Positions 1-7,574 of a DNA stretch of 64,000 nt are shown in pieces. The notes beneath the pieces are model-generated. The model was not told the DNA's origin. It saw only the letters and a list, made by a program, of their open reading frames with translations, and made no database searches. The translations under genes were made by a program, and so were the position numbers. This stretch comes from Perspicuibacillus lycopersici (GTDB taxonomy: Bacteria > Bacillota > Bacilli > Bacillales > Caldibacillaceae). Positions within the stretch are counted from its first letter, which is position 1. The number at the start of each line of letters is the position of its first letter. The DNA lies in assembly GCF_025660475.1 (NCBI RefSeq), contig NZ_JAOUSF010000003.1, positions 558,001-622,000 on the forward strand, given 5' to 3'.

Positions 1-419
1 GAGAAATTTACAGTCGCAACGCCATCGGTAATGTCTAAATCAACCGCTGTATCCGCTGGTAAAACGGCCCTAAATTCATTTGGCAATTGGTCCGTAATCG
101 GACCACCAGTAACTAAATATTCTAATGCTTGTTTTGCTACACTTTCCGTATTAGGCAAAGAAAAGGTTCTTGGTACAACAAAACCATCGCTATCAATTAA
201 GTATAATTCTGTTTGAATCGTTGCTGTTTCCCCATCAGCACTCTCTCCATCCGCCTCGATATCTCCTTGTGAACCTGAAACATCCAAGTCTAAGTCCTCT
301 TCATAGGAAACATCCTTCGGTGGGTCTATATCCTCTTTGCTTCCATTAAATAATCCACATCCAGACAATAAAATGGAAACGATTAAAATGCTCAAAAAAT
401 AAGTGATTTTTCGTTTCAC
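1..419 (-). CDS. gerM: GerM spore germination/sporulation lipoprotein, N-terminal part
   Basis: The reading frame starts at a GTG (419..417) just after a GGGAGGG ribosome site and runs off the window edge, so only about 139 residues are visible. The N-terminus is a lipoprotein signal: a basic start, a hydrophobic stretch, then the lipobox LLSGC with Cys near residue 20. An acidic linker (many D, E, S) follows, then the start of a folded domain containing TGGP and TDGVATVNFS-like segments typical of the GerMN domain. In B. subtilis gerM lies beside racE and its product is a mother-cell/spore envelope protein needed for sporulation and germination. Identity rests on this synteny plus the lipobox and domain start. 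Confidence 0.8.
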   Translation of the reverse strand, partial: MKRKITYFLSILIVSILLSGCGLFNGSKEDIDPPKDVSYEEDLDLDVSGSQGDIEADGESADGETATIQTELYLIDSDGFVVPRTFSLPNTESVAKQALEYLVTGGPITDQLPNEFRAVLPADTAVDLDITDGVATVNF

Positions 420-703
420 TAATATCCCTCCCAAGACAGTTTGTACTACATATATACGAGCTTTTCCAAAAAATAGACCGATTCGCCAAAAAAAATTGGA
501 CAAATATCTATTATTGTTTCTCCTAGGAGGGATATAGCAAAAAAGGCATAATTTTTTTTAATGTTGGCTCTTTCTATATTCCTTCTACTTCTAGTGTAAT
601 TATAAGCTACTCTATTTTTTACAAAAAACAGCCTTCGTCATATCATTCCATGAACAGTAGTGTCCAATGAACTATTAGGACGAAGGCAGTTTCAACACAT
701 TTT
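420..703. other. gerM-racE intergenic region
   Basis: No gene is visible here. The stretch holds the gerM ribosome site at its left end and the racE terminator at 621..690. The remainder is AT-rich sequence in which I see no clear element. Confidence 0.6.
621..690 (-). terminator. Terminator after racE
   Basis: A perfect 9-bp stem (GCCTTCGTC at 631-639 with GACGAAGGC at 679-687) encloses a long 39-nt loop. On the minus strand it is followed by a T-rich run, as expected for the end of the ysmB-racE transcript. Confidence 0.6.
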
Positions 704-1504
704 TTATATTAACTTAATCGATTGTACGGTAATATCCTCTAATTCTAGCCATTGTTTAGCAATGGCTTTAAAAATAGTTTTAGAACCTGTAGTGAAAAAT
801 TGATGAAAAAGGTGGTCAGCCTCATCATTTAGTGAATGCGTATGTTCTAAAATAACACTTGCCTCACGGGCCGTTTCTTCACCAGAACTGATAATTTTCA
901 CCTTGCTTGCAAAATAGGAATTTATTAATGGTTCTAGCAACGGATAATGGGTACAGCCTAAAATTAATGTATCAATAGGAGTAGTCTTCAATGGAGCAAG
1001 TGTGTCTTCGATAATTTCCTTTGCAATAGGGCCAGACCATTCCCCACTCTCGACAAGAGGAACAAATTTCGGACAAGCCAAGCCGTGAACAGAAATATGT
1101 TTTCTTATCGATTTTAATGCAAGTTCATATGCCTTACTATTGATGGTCATAGCAGTTCCTATGACACCAATTTGATTTCGTTTAGAGACTTTTATCGCTG
1201 CTCTCGCACCTGGATTAATAACTCCCAGTACAGGGATCGGAAGCTCGGAGCGAATCTCCTTCAATGCGACAGCAGTTGCAGTATTGCAGGCAATGATTAA
1301 CATTTTAATCTCAAACTTTTCTAGATAATGAACCATTTCCCAGGTGAATTTCTTTATTTCTTCACATGGTCTCGGTCCATATGGACAACGTGCAGTATCG
1401 CCAATATATACGATTGGCTCGTTTGGAAGTTGACGCATCATTTCTTTAACGACCGTCAAACCACCAACACCAGAATCAATGATGCCAATTGGTTTTGATG
1501 ACAA
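704..1504 (-). CDS. racE: Glutamate racemase
   Basis: This 266-residue protein interconverts L- and D-glutamate in the cytoplasm, supplying D-glutamate for peptidoglycan. The family motifs are present: IIDSGVGG near the N-terminus (Asp10), the first catalytic Cys73 in IIACNTAT, and the second Cys184 in LGCTHYPLLEP followed by His186. Length fits RacE/MurI. The start is a TTG at 1504 behind GAGGCGA. It lies 10 bp downstream of the MarR-type gene, so the two are probably co-transcribed, as in B. subtilis racE-ysmB. Confidence 0.95.
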   Translation of the reverse strand: MSSKPIGIIDSGVGGLTVVKEMMRQLPNEPIVYIGDTARCPYGPRPCEEIKKFTWEMVHYLEKFEIKMLIIACNTATAVALKEIRSELPIPVLGVINPGARAAIKVSKRNQIGVIGTAMTINSKAYELALKSIRKHISVHGLACPKFVPLVESGEWSGPIAKEIIEDTLAPLKTTPIDTLILGCTHYPLLEPLINSYFASKVKIISSGEETAREASVILEHTHSLNDEADHLFHQFFTTGSKTIFKAIAKQWLELEDITVQSIKLI

Positions 1505-1514
1505 GTAACTCGCC

Positions 1515-1964
1515 TCAATCTTTCATACTCTCATGCAATTTCTTTAAATTATCCTTTAAAAATCCAACTTCCTCATCCGAGAAGTTATTTAATATATTCT
1601 TTAAATAAACTTGACGTTTCTTGATTACTTCATCAATTATTCGATTACCTTCCTCTAATAAATGGATACGGACAACACGGCGATCCTTTTCATCCCTTAC
1701 CCGCTTCACAAGCATATGCTTTTCCATCCGGTCGATTAAGTCAGTCGTCGTACTAAATGCTAAATACATTTTATTAGAAAGCTCTCCAATTGTCATATCC
1801 CCTTCTTCAAATAACCATTGAAGGGCAACAAATTGTGGGGGAGTTATCGTGTAATTACTTAATATTTCTCTTCCCTTTTGCTTAATGAGTCCTGATATAT
1901 ACCGTAAATCCTTTTCAATATCTGCGACAGTTTGAAAATCAAACTGTCTTAATTGGTTTTCCAA
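1515..1964 (-). CDS. ysmB: MarR-family transcriptional regulator (YsmB-like)
   Basis: The product is a 149-residue winged-helix DNA-binding protein. Visible are the recognition-helix region around AFSTTTDLIDRMEK and the wing DEKDRRVVRIHL typical of MarR proteins. I chose the TTG at 1964, preceded by TAGGGGGTG, rather than the ATG at 2048. The longer version would add a basic, non-MarR N-terminus that spans two palindromes better explained as operators. Position between gerE and racE matches B. subtilis ysmB. The ligand and targets are unknown; autoregulation is inferred from the palindromes. Confidence 0.88.
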   Translation of the reverse strand: MENQLRQFDFQTVADIEKDLRYISGLIKQKGREILSNYTITPPQFVALQWLFEEGDMTIGELSNKMYLAFSTTTDLIDRMEKHMLVKRVRDEKDRRVVRIHLLEEGNRIIDEVIKKRQVYLKNILNNFSDEEVGFLKDNLKKLHESMKD

Positions 1965-1992
1965 TGTTAAGCACCCCCTAGTCTTTTTTTGC

Positions 1993-2049
1993 AAGTATTT
2001 TCTTTGAAAATACTTCCTTTCTATCTGTATCAATTGTTTACCAAACAAT
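1993..2049. promoter_or_regulatory. Two palindromes, candidate MarR operators
   Basis: The first palindrome has perfect 10-bp arms (AAGTATTTTC / GAAAATACTT, spacer TTT, 1993-2015). The second has perfect 7-bp arms (ATTGTTT / AAACAAT, spacer ACC, 2033-2049). Their centres are 37 bp apart and both lie just upstream of ysmB. No T tract follows, so a terminator is unlikely. Binding by the adjacent MarR protein is inference. Confidence 0.5.
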
Positions 2050-2284
2050 CACGATACAAGGATAAACAACATGTAAAGGAAAGTTTGTCCACAATTTAGA
2101 CCTTTGTAAAACAACAAAACTACCATAAAAATCATCGAAATAAAATGTTTATACTTTATTGTCTAATTTTTTCAAGAAAAATTCAAGTTGTTTCCTTTAA
2201 GATATGACAATTATTCCGAACATGAATATACTATTGAGCAATTAACAAAGCGCCTATTTCTTTATAAGTGTTCATAAAGCTGTC

Positions 2285-2312
2285 ACTCCAATACGTTTGT
2301 TCACATATGATA
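2285..2312 (+). promoter_or_regulatory. Sigma-K-like promoter of gerE
   Basis: CATATGATA at 2304-2312 fits the sigma-K -10 consensus CATAnnnTA exactly. An AC dinucleotide lies 17 bp upstream at 2285-2286. gerE in B. subtilis is transcribed by sigma-K in the late mother cell. The promoter is intact on the left side of the prophage. Confidence 0.55.
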
Positions 2313-2369
2313 TGTTGACGATTCATACCCATCCCCGCGTTTTCTAGCTGGCGAAGGCAAGGAGGGTTC

Positions 2370-2558
2370 ATGTATTTGAAGGAGAATGATTTCACTCATA
2401 AGCCATTATTGACGAAGCGAGAAAGAGAAGTATTTGAACTGTTAGTCCAAGATAAAACTACAAAGGAAATCGCTCAGGAATTATTTATAAGCGAAAAAAC
2501 AGTTCGAAACCATATTTCAAATGAGATATATACCAATTGCAAACAAAAACCGCACTAA
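2370..2558 (+). CDS. gerE: GerE N-terminal fragment, interrupted by the prophage
   Basis: The frame opens at an ATG behind AAGGAGGG. Its first 51 residues are GerE, the small LuxR-type HTH regulator of late mother-cell (spore coat) genes, including LLTKREREVFELL and the helix-turn-helix ending at HISN. After Asn51 (codon 2520-2522) the sequence departs from GerE and adds 11 prophage-encoded residues before a stop at 2558. The missing 25 C-terminal residues lie at 54106..54183. The truncated protein lacks the end of the recognition helix and the dimerisation helix and is probably inactive until the prophage leaves. Confidence 0.93.
   Translation: MYLKENDFTHKPLLTKREREVFELLVQDKTTKEIAQELFISEKTVRNHISNEIYTNCKQKPH
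2517..2523 (+). other. attL core
   Basis: The heptamer TCAAATG covers the Ser50 (partly) and Asn51 codons of gerE. It is the longest exact match to the right junction; flanking AT at two bases upstream is also shared. A short core is normal for large serine recombinases. Confidence 0.8.
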
Positions 2559-4084
2559 AGCTTGAATTTATAATGAATATCCAGTTTTCCATCTGGATGC
2601 ACTACTACGTGATCTATCAAAGTACTTAACGCATGATGCAGATCTTGCTTATGATTCTTCAATTGCTCAAAAGCTTCCTGGATGCTTTCGATTTCAACCT
2701 TCATATCCTTTTCTTGGGACAAAATAAATATCTTATCTTCAATTTTCTTAATTTCATCTGTATATTCTTGTCTTTTTAGTTGAAACTCATCTTTACCGAT
2801 CAATTTGTCTAAGTAGATATCCACAAGGCTTTTATTCTTCTCTTCTAGATGCAGCTTTTGTTTTTGAAGGACAGCAATTTCTTTTTTCTTTTTCTCATGC
2901 AGATTGTTTTCAAATTTTATTTTTGTATTTTTCCCTTTACGAAGAAGTTTTTTTAGTAAAAACTCTCTAAAATCATCATATAGTATCGGGCTATGATTTA
3001 CGCATCCGTGCTTACTGCCCCCACGACGATAAGCACTGCATTTCAAATACTTCCATCGATCATCTTTCTTCCCGTCTTTCTTCTTACTACCAGTCTGCAA
3101 GATAACCATATTAGACCCACATTCAGAGCATCGCAACAATCCTCTAAATTCATTCCAAGGAGTAATCTTTGTCTTTTTATTCATCACTTCTTTGCTGTTA
3201 GCCTTTTCCCAATCCGCCTTTGAAATGATAGCTGGATGATGGTCCTCATATATTGACCATTTTTCTCGTGGATTCTGAATCTGTTTTTTTCGTCCTCCAA
3301 TTTTTACTTTCGTATAACGGTTGTGAATAAACATCCCTGCATATGTAGGATTTTGTATAATGCGTTGAACAGTCGTCATCTGCCATTTATCTTTCTTTCT
3401 CGGTTTTGAAAGATTTCCAGCTTCGTTTTCTTCATTTAATAATCTTGTTATTGTTTTAAATCCAAAGCCATCCTCGTTATACCAACTAAATATCTGACGA
3501 ATGGTAGGTGCTTCTGATTCATTTATTTCGAGTTTTTTATTTTTTAAGGAGTAACCAAATGGCACTTGGCCGACATGTTCGCCACGTCTAACTTTTGCTG
3601 TCATCGAAGCACTAATGGACACAGAAGCTGTTTTTGGCAATTGTGCCGCAAACATAGAAAACATTTCAAACTTCATGTCATTCTTCCCTTCGTGCAAACT
3701 ATCGTAACCTTCTTCGATCGTGACAAGTCGTACACCATGAGCAATTAACGTTTCTTTAATTTCTAAGGAATCACGCAAATCACGTGCTAAACGACTGATT
3801 GATTTAAATATAACCATTTTGATTTCGCGTCTACGTGCTTTGTCTAAAATAAGCTGCATAGCAGTGCGATCTAATAGCACCGTTCCGGTGATCCCGTCAT
3901 CAAATTGAACGGATTTATCACTCCATTCAAAGCCGTTTTTTTCTAGCCAGTAACGGCAAATGTCGATTTGGTTTTCTGGAGAGCTTTCTTGTTCTTCTTT
4001 ATCGGTGGATATTCTGACATAGGTAGCGTAAGGATATTCTTCATACGAGAGTGTTTTATTTTCTTTGTTTTCATTGATAATCAA
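2555..4084 (-). CDS. Large serine recombinase (prophage integrase/excisionase)
   Basis: This 509-residue enzyme should integrate and excise the prophage at gerE. The resolvase domain has the nucleophile Ser26 in YVRIS and the arginine-rich SRLARDLRD motif. A recombinase domain follows, then a zinc-ribbon (CSECGSNM ... CSAYRRGG ... C) and a coiled coil before the C-terminus. I prefer the TTG at 4084: the GGAGGGG ribosome site lies inside the codons after the upstream ATG (4099). The stop is about 30 bp from the att core, like sprA of SPbeta and spoIVCA of skin. A recombination directionality factor was not identified. Confidence 0.95.
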   Translation of the reverse strand: MIINENKENKTLSYEEYPYATYVRISTDKEEQESSPENQIDICRYWLEKNGFEWSDKSVQFDDGITGTVLLDRTAMQLILDKARRREIKMVIFKSISRLARDLRDSLEIKETLIAHGVRLVTIEEGYDSLHEGKNDMKFEMFSMFAAQLPKTASVSISASMTAKVRRGEHVGQVPFGYSLKNKKLEINESEAPTIRQIFSWYNEDGFGFKTITRLLNEENEAGNLSKPRKKDKWQMTTVQRIIQNPTYAGMFIHNRYTKVKIGGRKKQIQNPREKWSIYEDHHPAIISKADWEKANSKEVMNKKTKITPWNEFRGLLRCSECGSNMVILQTGSKKKDGKKDDRWKYLKCSAYRRGGSKHGCVNHSPILYDDFREFLLKKLLRKGKNTKIKFENNLHEKKKKEIAVLQKQKLHLEEKNKSLVDIYLDKLIGKDEFQLKRQEYTDEIKKIEDKIFILSQEKDMKVEIESIQEAFEQLKNHKQDLHHALSTLIDHVVVHPDGKLDIHYKFKL

Positions 4085-4136
4085 AACAAACCCCTCCATT
4101 TTTCCGATTGGTACATTTTATATTTTAATAGCTTGT

Positions 4137-4178
4137 ATAATTACTAATTATTATAACGAACATTAGTTCTTATTTCTA
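4137..4178 (-). promoter_or_regulatory. Recombinase promoter with LexA-type box and palindrome
   Basis: On the minus strand a TATAAT (4150-4155) has a weak -35 TAGAAA 17 bp upstream (4173-4178). Between them lies CGAACATTAGTTCT (4157-4170), with GAAC-N4-GTTC half-sites like the Bacillus LexA/DinR box. Overlapping the -10 is a perfect 15-bp palindrome, ATAATTACTAATTAT (4137-4151), possibly a second operator. SOS control of the recombinase is inferred. Confidence 0.6.
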
Positions 4179-4221
4179 GTGTGGTCAGAAAAATATATAT
4201 AATAGTAGAAATTCGTTAAAA

Positions 4222-4250
4222 ATAAAAAAACTCCTCCTTAAAAGAAGAGC
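4222..4250 (-). terminator. Terminator after the conjugation-like operon
   Basis: A 6-bp stem (4231-4236 with 4244-4249, one G-U) is followed on the minus strand by seven T. It would end the transcript of the genes at 4361..6818 before the recombinase. Confidence 0.6.
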
Positions 4251-4277
4251 GTAAAATATCCCCATGGCGCTTTTCGC

Positions 4278-4304
4278 TAGGCTTTAGCATGCATATGCTG
4301 CCTA
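4278..4304. other. Strong hairpin in the recombinase/module gap
   Basis: TAGGC/GCCTA and AGCAT/ATGCT pair to form a 10-bp hairpin with a GCAT loop and a three-base bulge. There is no T tract, so it is not a simple terminator. The function is unknown; an origin of transfer or a processed RNA are possibilities. Confidence 0.35.
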
Positions 4305-4360
4305 ATTCCAAATGTGCGTGTTTCTTCTAGAAAAAAGAAAAGTGCCTACATTTTTTTCAC

Positions 4361-4771
4361 TTATATAGCTTTCCCGACCGATTCCAATAAGCTTAATAAT
4401 AATGGAGACAGGTTAACTAAAACATATCCTAATGATGCGTTCATGATAAGCATAAAACCTTTATCTTTTTGACCAAGCATAATCATCAATGCTCCTCCCG
4501 TAATCATAATGCCAGCAATTGGTAAAGCAACAGATATCATTAAGTCAATTAATGGATCAAAAGCATGAATAATACTTTCTTTCGTCGTACTTGCGACAAC
4601 AGGGGCAACAGTATCTTGAGTAGCAGCAAAAGCAAAGCTTCCATTTAAAGAGCTAATAATCGGAATTGCTATAGAACCCTTAGCTACTGTTATCCATTTA
4701 GGATGTAGCCTTTTTTTACTTTTATATTCCCCACTCATAAACGATTGAAATTCTATTGATTCTGTTCGCAT
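4361..4771 (-). CDS. Small membrane protein, type IV secretion pilin-like
   Basis: This is a 136-residue protein with a basic N-terminus, a hydrophobic segment at about 30-50 ending near AFAA (possible signal cleavage), and two further membrane segments at about 75-95 and 108-130. Size and layout recall VirB2/TrbC-type pilins or conjugation-channel subunits, but I see no diagnostic motif. It is the last gene of a four-gene minus-strand operon with the FtsK-like ATPase. The start is the ATG behind AGGAGGGG. Function is uncertain. Confidence 0.6.
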   Translation of the reverse strand: MRTESIEFQSFMSGEYKSKKRLHPKWITVAKGSIAIPIISSLNGSFAFAATQDTVAPVVASTTKESIIHAFDPLIDLMISVALPIAGIMITGGALMIMLGQKDKGFMLIMNASLGYVLVNLSPLLLSLLESVGKAI

Positions 4772-4781
4772 ATTTCCCCTC

Positions 4782-5009
4782 CTATAAAAGTAGTAACCCG
4801 ATAATTAGGCTCCCAACTGCAAAAGGTCTTGTCGATTTAATAATAAACAAACAAGCTATACCTGTTAAAGGCAATATGATTTCTAAATTGTTTAAAGCAG
4901 AAAGTAGTAAATTCCCAAGGGCGTCATTTACTAAATCTACTTCCCATCCCACAACTTTGTCTGCTAATGCGTTGTATTTTTCCAGCAACATCGTTCCAAG
5001 ATCTCCCAC
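4782..5009 (-). CDS. Small two-helix membrane protein of unknown function
   Basis: The product has 75 residues: an amphipathic N-terminal half followed by two hydrophobic segments (about 42-58 and 63-75). The start is a GTG behind AGGAGGGG. It sits 11 bp from the pilin-like gene and 12 bp from the replication-relaxation gene, so it belongs to the same operon. It may be a partner membrane subunit of a DNA-transfer channel; that is inference from context only. Confidence 0.55.
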   Translation of the reverse strand: MGDLGTMLLEKYNALADKVVGWEVDLVNDALGNLLLSALNNLEIILPLTGIACLFIIKSTRPFAVGSLIIGLLLL

Positions 5010-5020
5010 ATTTACCCCTC

Positions 5021-5605
5021 CTAATTAATTTCATTAAGTGTAAAAACATGGCCTGATAATCCATCCATTAATTCATTAATTTTTGATTTTCTACTGTCCA
5101 GTTCCGTTAGCCAGATTAGGTGGAAATTTTGACCCGTTAATTCTTTAATTTTTCTATATCTATCAATCTTAGATTTGTTTTTAATCATCGGTTGTGACAC
5201 ATCCACTTCGACAAAACAAGGAGCTTTATTACATATAAAAGTTGCATCGCAAACAATAGAGACTTTATCAGCAGTAATCCTAACTTCATTTTTCCAAGTA
5301 GATGGACATTTCAAATGTATCCATAATTGATTTCTCAATAAAAAATGTTGTACTTGTGGTGTTTTCTTTCTTATGATGTCACATTTAACTCTTTCACGTC
5401 CATCCTTTGACAAATAATATACCTTTTCTAAACCGTGTCTAAAGGAATGCAGATAACGTTCCATATCATTTAATATTCGATTTGCATTTCTATCCCCTTT
5501 TAAATTGTGGATCGTTTGAATTTGTTTTCTGGTTAAATAATCAAACTTCTTCAAGGATAAGAGAATGTTTTCGATTCTTTGTTGTTTCGCTGCTCTTTTG
5601 TCCAT
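5021..5605 (-). CDS. Replication-relaxation family protein
   Basis: This 194-residue protein starts with a winged-helix-like segment (LTRKQIQTIHNLKGDRNANRIL is characteristic, residues about 20-40) and continues into a region resembling the endonuclease-like fold of the replication-relaxation family (PF13814), known from plasmids and Gram-positive mobile elements. The ATG at 5605 is preferred, behind GGATGGTGGCG. It overlaps the FtsK-like gene by 65 nt, suggesting coupled translation. It probably acts on DNA with the ATPase, but the family's biochemistry is poorly known. Confidence 0.72.
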   Translation of the reverse strand: MDKRAAKQQRIENILLSLKKFDYLTRKQIQTIHNLKGDRNANRILNDMERYLHSFRHGLEKVYYLSKDGRERVKCDIIRKKTPQVQHFLLRNQLWIHLKCPSTWKNEVRITADKVSIVCDATFICNKAPCFVEVDVSQPMIKNKSKIDRYRKIKELTGQNFHLIWLTELDSRKSKINELMDGLSGHVFTLNEIN

Positions 5606-6818
5606 CGCCACCATCCTTTGGATTCTCCATAATATAGGGTGCTATTATACTAGCAATCTGTTTATTGGAAATGAATGGAGATTGTAATGTATACCGTTTA
5701 GGGCCAGCTTTATAAATCCCTCTTCCAGGTAAATCGTGTAATTGTTCCGCCCCGCCTTCATCTAGCACTACACGTGAAGCAGTTTCTGTATCCACTACAT
5801 AACACAATCTTGCGATAATATTTCTTTTAGTCTGCGATGGGATAACTTGGGCGGTTGGATATTGAGTACAAAATATTAGGTAGTATCCCGCCGATCTACC
5901 TCGTCGTGCGATATCCGTTATGATTTTCATTGATTCAGGAAAATCGGATAGATCGGCAGCCTCGTCGATTATTATAAAATGTCTTTCTTTTATTCCGGCT
6001 TCTTTCACATCTTCGTAGCCTTTGTCTACAACTTTCAAAAAGGAGTGGTTCATCTTATTTTGGACTTCTTTTAATACTTGCTCAGCCGTTTCAGGATCTC
6101 TAGAGTAGTGCTTCCGTTGCTTACAATCTTTAAAACGATGAAAGGCAGAGCCTCCTTTTAAATCAATGAGTGATAGTGTTACAGTTTCAGGCTGTTGCCT
6201 AATCAAAGTAGTTACAATAAGTTTTAGAATTACACTTTTTCCATATCCAGTCGCTCCTGCTACAATCAAATGTTTAGAATTATCGAAGTCATGTCTTACG
6301 ATATCTCCTTTACGTGTTATGCCAATCGGTACGGACCAAGAATTAGGTATTAATAAACTTTCCCTCCATTCAATAATGTTTGGCATTGGTTCATCATAAA
6401 TCTTTATTTTCAACATCCCATCAAACGATACTTCAATTTCCTTTTTCTTTCGTTTAGTTTTTATTAAGTTTTTTAACTGGCTAACTATCGTTTTATTAAA
6501 CTTCAAATCTTTTAAATCAGAAAAATTGATTTCGAATGATTGATTACGGACATTTAACCCATCTTCCAAGATGTATTTCTTTTCTTCAATTTTTTTACGA
6601 TCAAAACCTAATGGTAGTTGGTACACATACTCATACCCACCTTCAAATTTTTGTTTGCGCTGCAATCGAATAGATTCTCCTTTTTTTCCTTGCCACTCGG
6701 CATTTGCGAAGATTTTTTGAATTTTATCCGAATCACTTGTACCCGTTCCTTTAGATTTGAGATAAGAATAACCAGCCAGCCCAGCAGCTGCAATGGTTGA
6801 AACTGCTTCAAAAATCAT
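5541..6818 (-). CDS. FtsK/SpoIIIE/TcpA-like DNA translocase
   Basis: The protein has 425 residues: an N-terminal hydrophobic segment, a small N-terminal domain, then an FtsK-type motor with Walker A GATGYGKS (about 188-195) and Walker B FIIIDEAADL. It lacks the four-helix membrane domain and gamma domain of chromosomal FtsK and is closer in size to conjugative coupling proteins such as TcpA. Related genes occur in Bacillus siphoviruses near the lysis module. The start at 6818 follows GGTTGGTGAT. It heads the operon read toward the recombinase. Confidence 0.88.
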   Translation of the reverse strand: MIFEAVSTIAAAGLAGYSYLKSKGTGTSDSDKIQKIFANAEWQGKKGESIRLQRKQKFEGGYEYVYQLPLGFDRKKIEEKKYILEDGLNVRNQSFEINFSDLKDLKFNKTIVSQLKNLIKTKRKKKEIEVSFDGMLKIKIYDEPMPNIIEWRESLLIPNSWSVPIGITRKGDIVRHDFDNSKHLIVAGATGYGKSVILKLIVTTLIRQQPETVTLSLIDLKGGSAFHRFKDCKQRKHYSRDPETAEQVLKEVQNKMNHSFLKVVDKGYEDVKEAGIKERHFIIIDEAADLSDFPESMKIITDIARRGRSAGYYLIFCTQYPTAQVIPSQTKRNIIARLCYVVDTETASRVVLDEGGAEQLHDLPGRGIYKAGPKRYTLQSPFISNKQIASIIAPYIMENPKDGGDGQKSSETTKNRKHSLILEEV

Positions 6819-6895
6819 TAGTATCACCAACCGTTATACCTTTCATCATCGCCACTTCCGAATAATATTTACGTAGTAAATAGTTTCAATTGTTT

Positions 6896-6987
6896 GGAAT
6901 GTTCTTAGGGCTGTTATATCCGCTATATATTGAAGTTTGGAACATTCCTTTGCTATTTCTCTTACAGTATTGGTAAAAGAATATTCC
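6896..6987. promoter_or_regulatory. Three GGAAYRTTCC-type sites, candidate operators
   Basis: GGAATGTTCT (6896-6905), GGAACATTCC (6939-6948) and AGAATATTCC (6978-6987) lie in the 260-bp gap between the divergent FtsK-like operon and the XRE gene. Centres are 43 and 39 bp apart, close to four helical turns. They may bind the neighbouring XRE protein; this is inference. Confidence 0.5.
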
Positions 6988-7078
6988 ACACTGCTTGTTC
7001 AATATATCTTGTCCACTAAAAAAAATTTGAAGGAATTAAAGATAGTAATGAAGAAATTATAAAATTGAGGTGGATAAG

Positions 7079-7288
7079 ATGGAATTTGAGAAAGAATTTA
7101 AGTGTAGGTTAAAAGTAATTTTTGCAGAAAGAGAAATAGGGCAAGGTGAATTTGCTAAAAAAATAGGAATTAGCGAGGGAGCAATGAGCTCTTTAACTAA
7201 CAGTAAGTCGGGTCCTTCGTTTCGTGTTCTTTATAAAATTTGCGAGGAATTGGATCTAGACTTTAGGGAGATATGGGTGAGAAGATAA
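7079..7288 (+). CDS. XRE-family HTH regulator
   Basis: The 69-residue protein is almost entirely a Cro/CI-type helix-turn-helix (GQGEFAKKIGISEGAMSSL). The ATG at 7079 follows GAGGTGG with good spacing and is preferred to the upstream GTG at 7070. It is divergent from the FtsK-like operon, with three repeated sites between them, so it likely regulates that operon and itself. Small HTH genes commonly pair with such modules in Bacillus phages. Confidence 0.85.
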   Translation: MEFEKEFKCRLKVIFAEREIGQGEFAKKIGISEGAMSSLTNSKSGPSFRVLYKICEELDLDFREIWVRR

Positions 7289-7300
7289 CAAAAAATAAAA

Positions 7301-7321
7301 AAGCTCGTTATTGAGCTTTTT
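7301..7321. terminator. Bidirectional terminator
   Basis: AAGCTC (7301-7306) pairs with GAGCTT (7313-7318), with T on the plus side and A before it. It separates the convergent XRE and LexA-like genes and overlaps the 3' end of the latter. Confidence 0.65.
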
Positions 7322-7571
7322 CTGTTAATGTGGTTAACGAAATGGAACGTGGTGTACCAGGTTTCCAGTCGATTAACCCTTTATTTTTTAATCTGTGCAT
7401 ATATGCAAATACCGTACTTTTGGAGGCAACGCTTGATTTCTTAGTGATTTCTAAAATAGAAGGCGAATATTTGTTCTTCATAATAAAGTCCTTGATGATA
7501 GTATAAATTTCTTCTTCTTGTTTTTTCATACGATCCGCTCTTGATATGTGTTCTTCTTCATAATAGAACAT
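7308..7571 (-). CDS. LexA-like DNA-binding domain protein (no peptidase domain)
   Basis: This 87-residue protein matches the N-terminal winged-helix domain of LexA: an ITKKSSVASKSTVFAYMHRL helix region followed by a short wing (LIDWKPGTPRSISL). It has no S24 self-cleavage domain, so it cannot respond to RecA by cleavage. The start follows GAGGAGCGTAGGA. It is the second gene of an operon whose promoter carries LexA-type boxes, so it may compete with host LexA. That role is inference. Confidence 0.75.
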   Translation of the reverse strand: MFYYEEEHISRADRMKKQEEEIYTIIKDFIMKNKYSPSILEITKKSSVASKSTVFAYMHRLKNKGLIDWKPGTPRSISLTTLTEKAQ

Positions 7572-7574
7572 TTC

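Larger units (their letters stand above)
1965..2369. other. Divergent regulatory region between ysmB and gerE
   Basis: This 405-bp stretch carries no convincing gene. It contains two palindromes near ysmB (1993..2015 and 2033..2049), a sigma-K-like promoter for gerE (2285..2312) and the gerE ribosome site AAGGAGGG at 2359-2366. The middle (about 2060-2280) is AT-rich without an element I can name. Confidence 0.6.

Noticed and set aside
1965..2048. N-terminal extension of the MarR protein from an ATG at 2048
   Set aside because: The added residues are basic and unlike MarR proteins, span two palindromes, and a strong ribosome site precedes the TTG at 1964.
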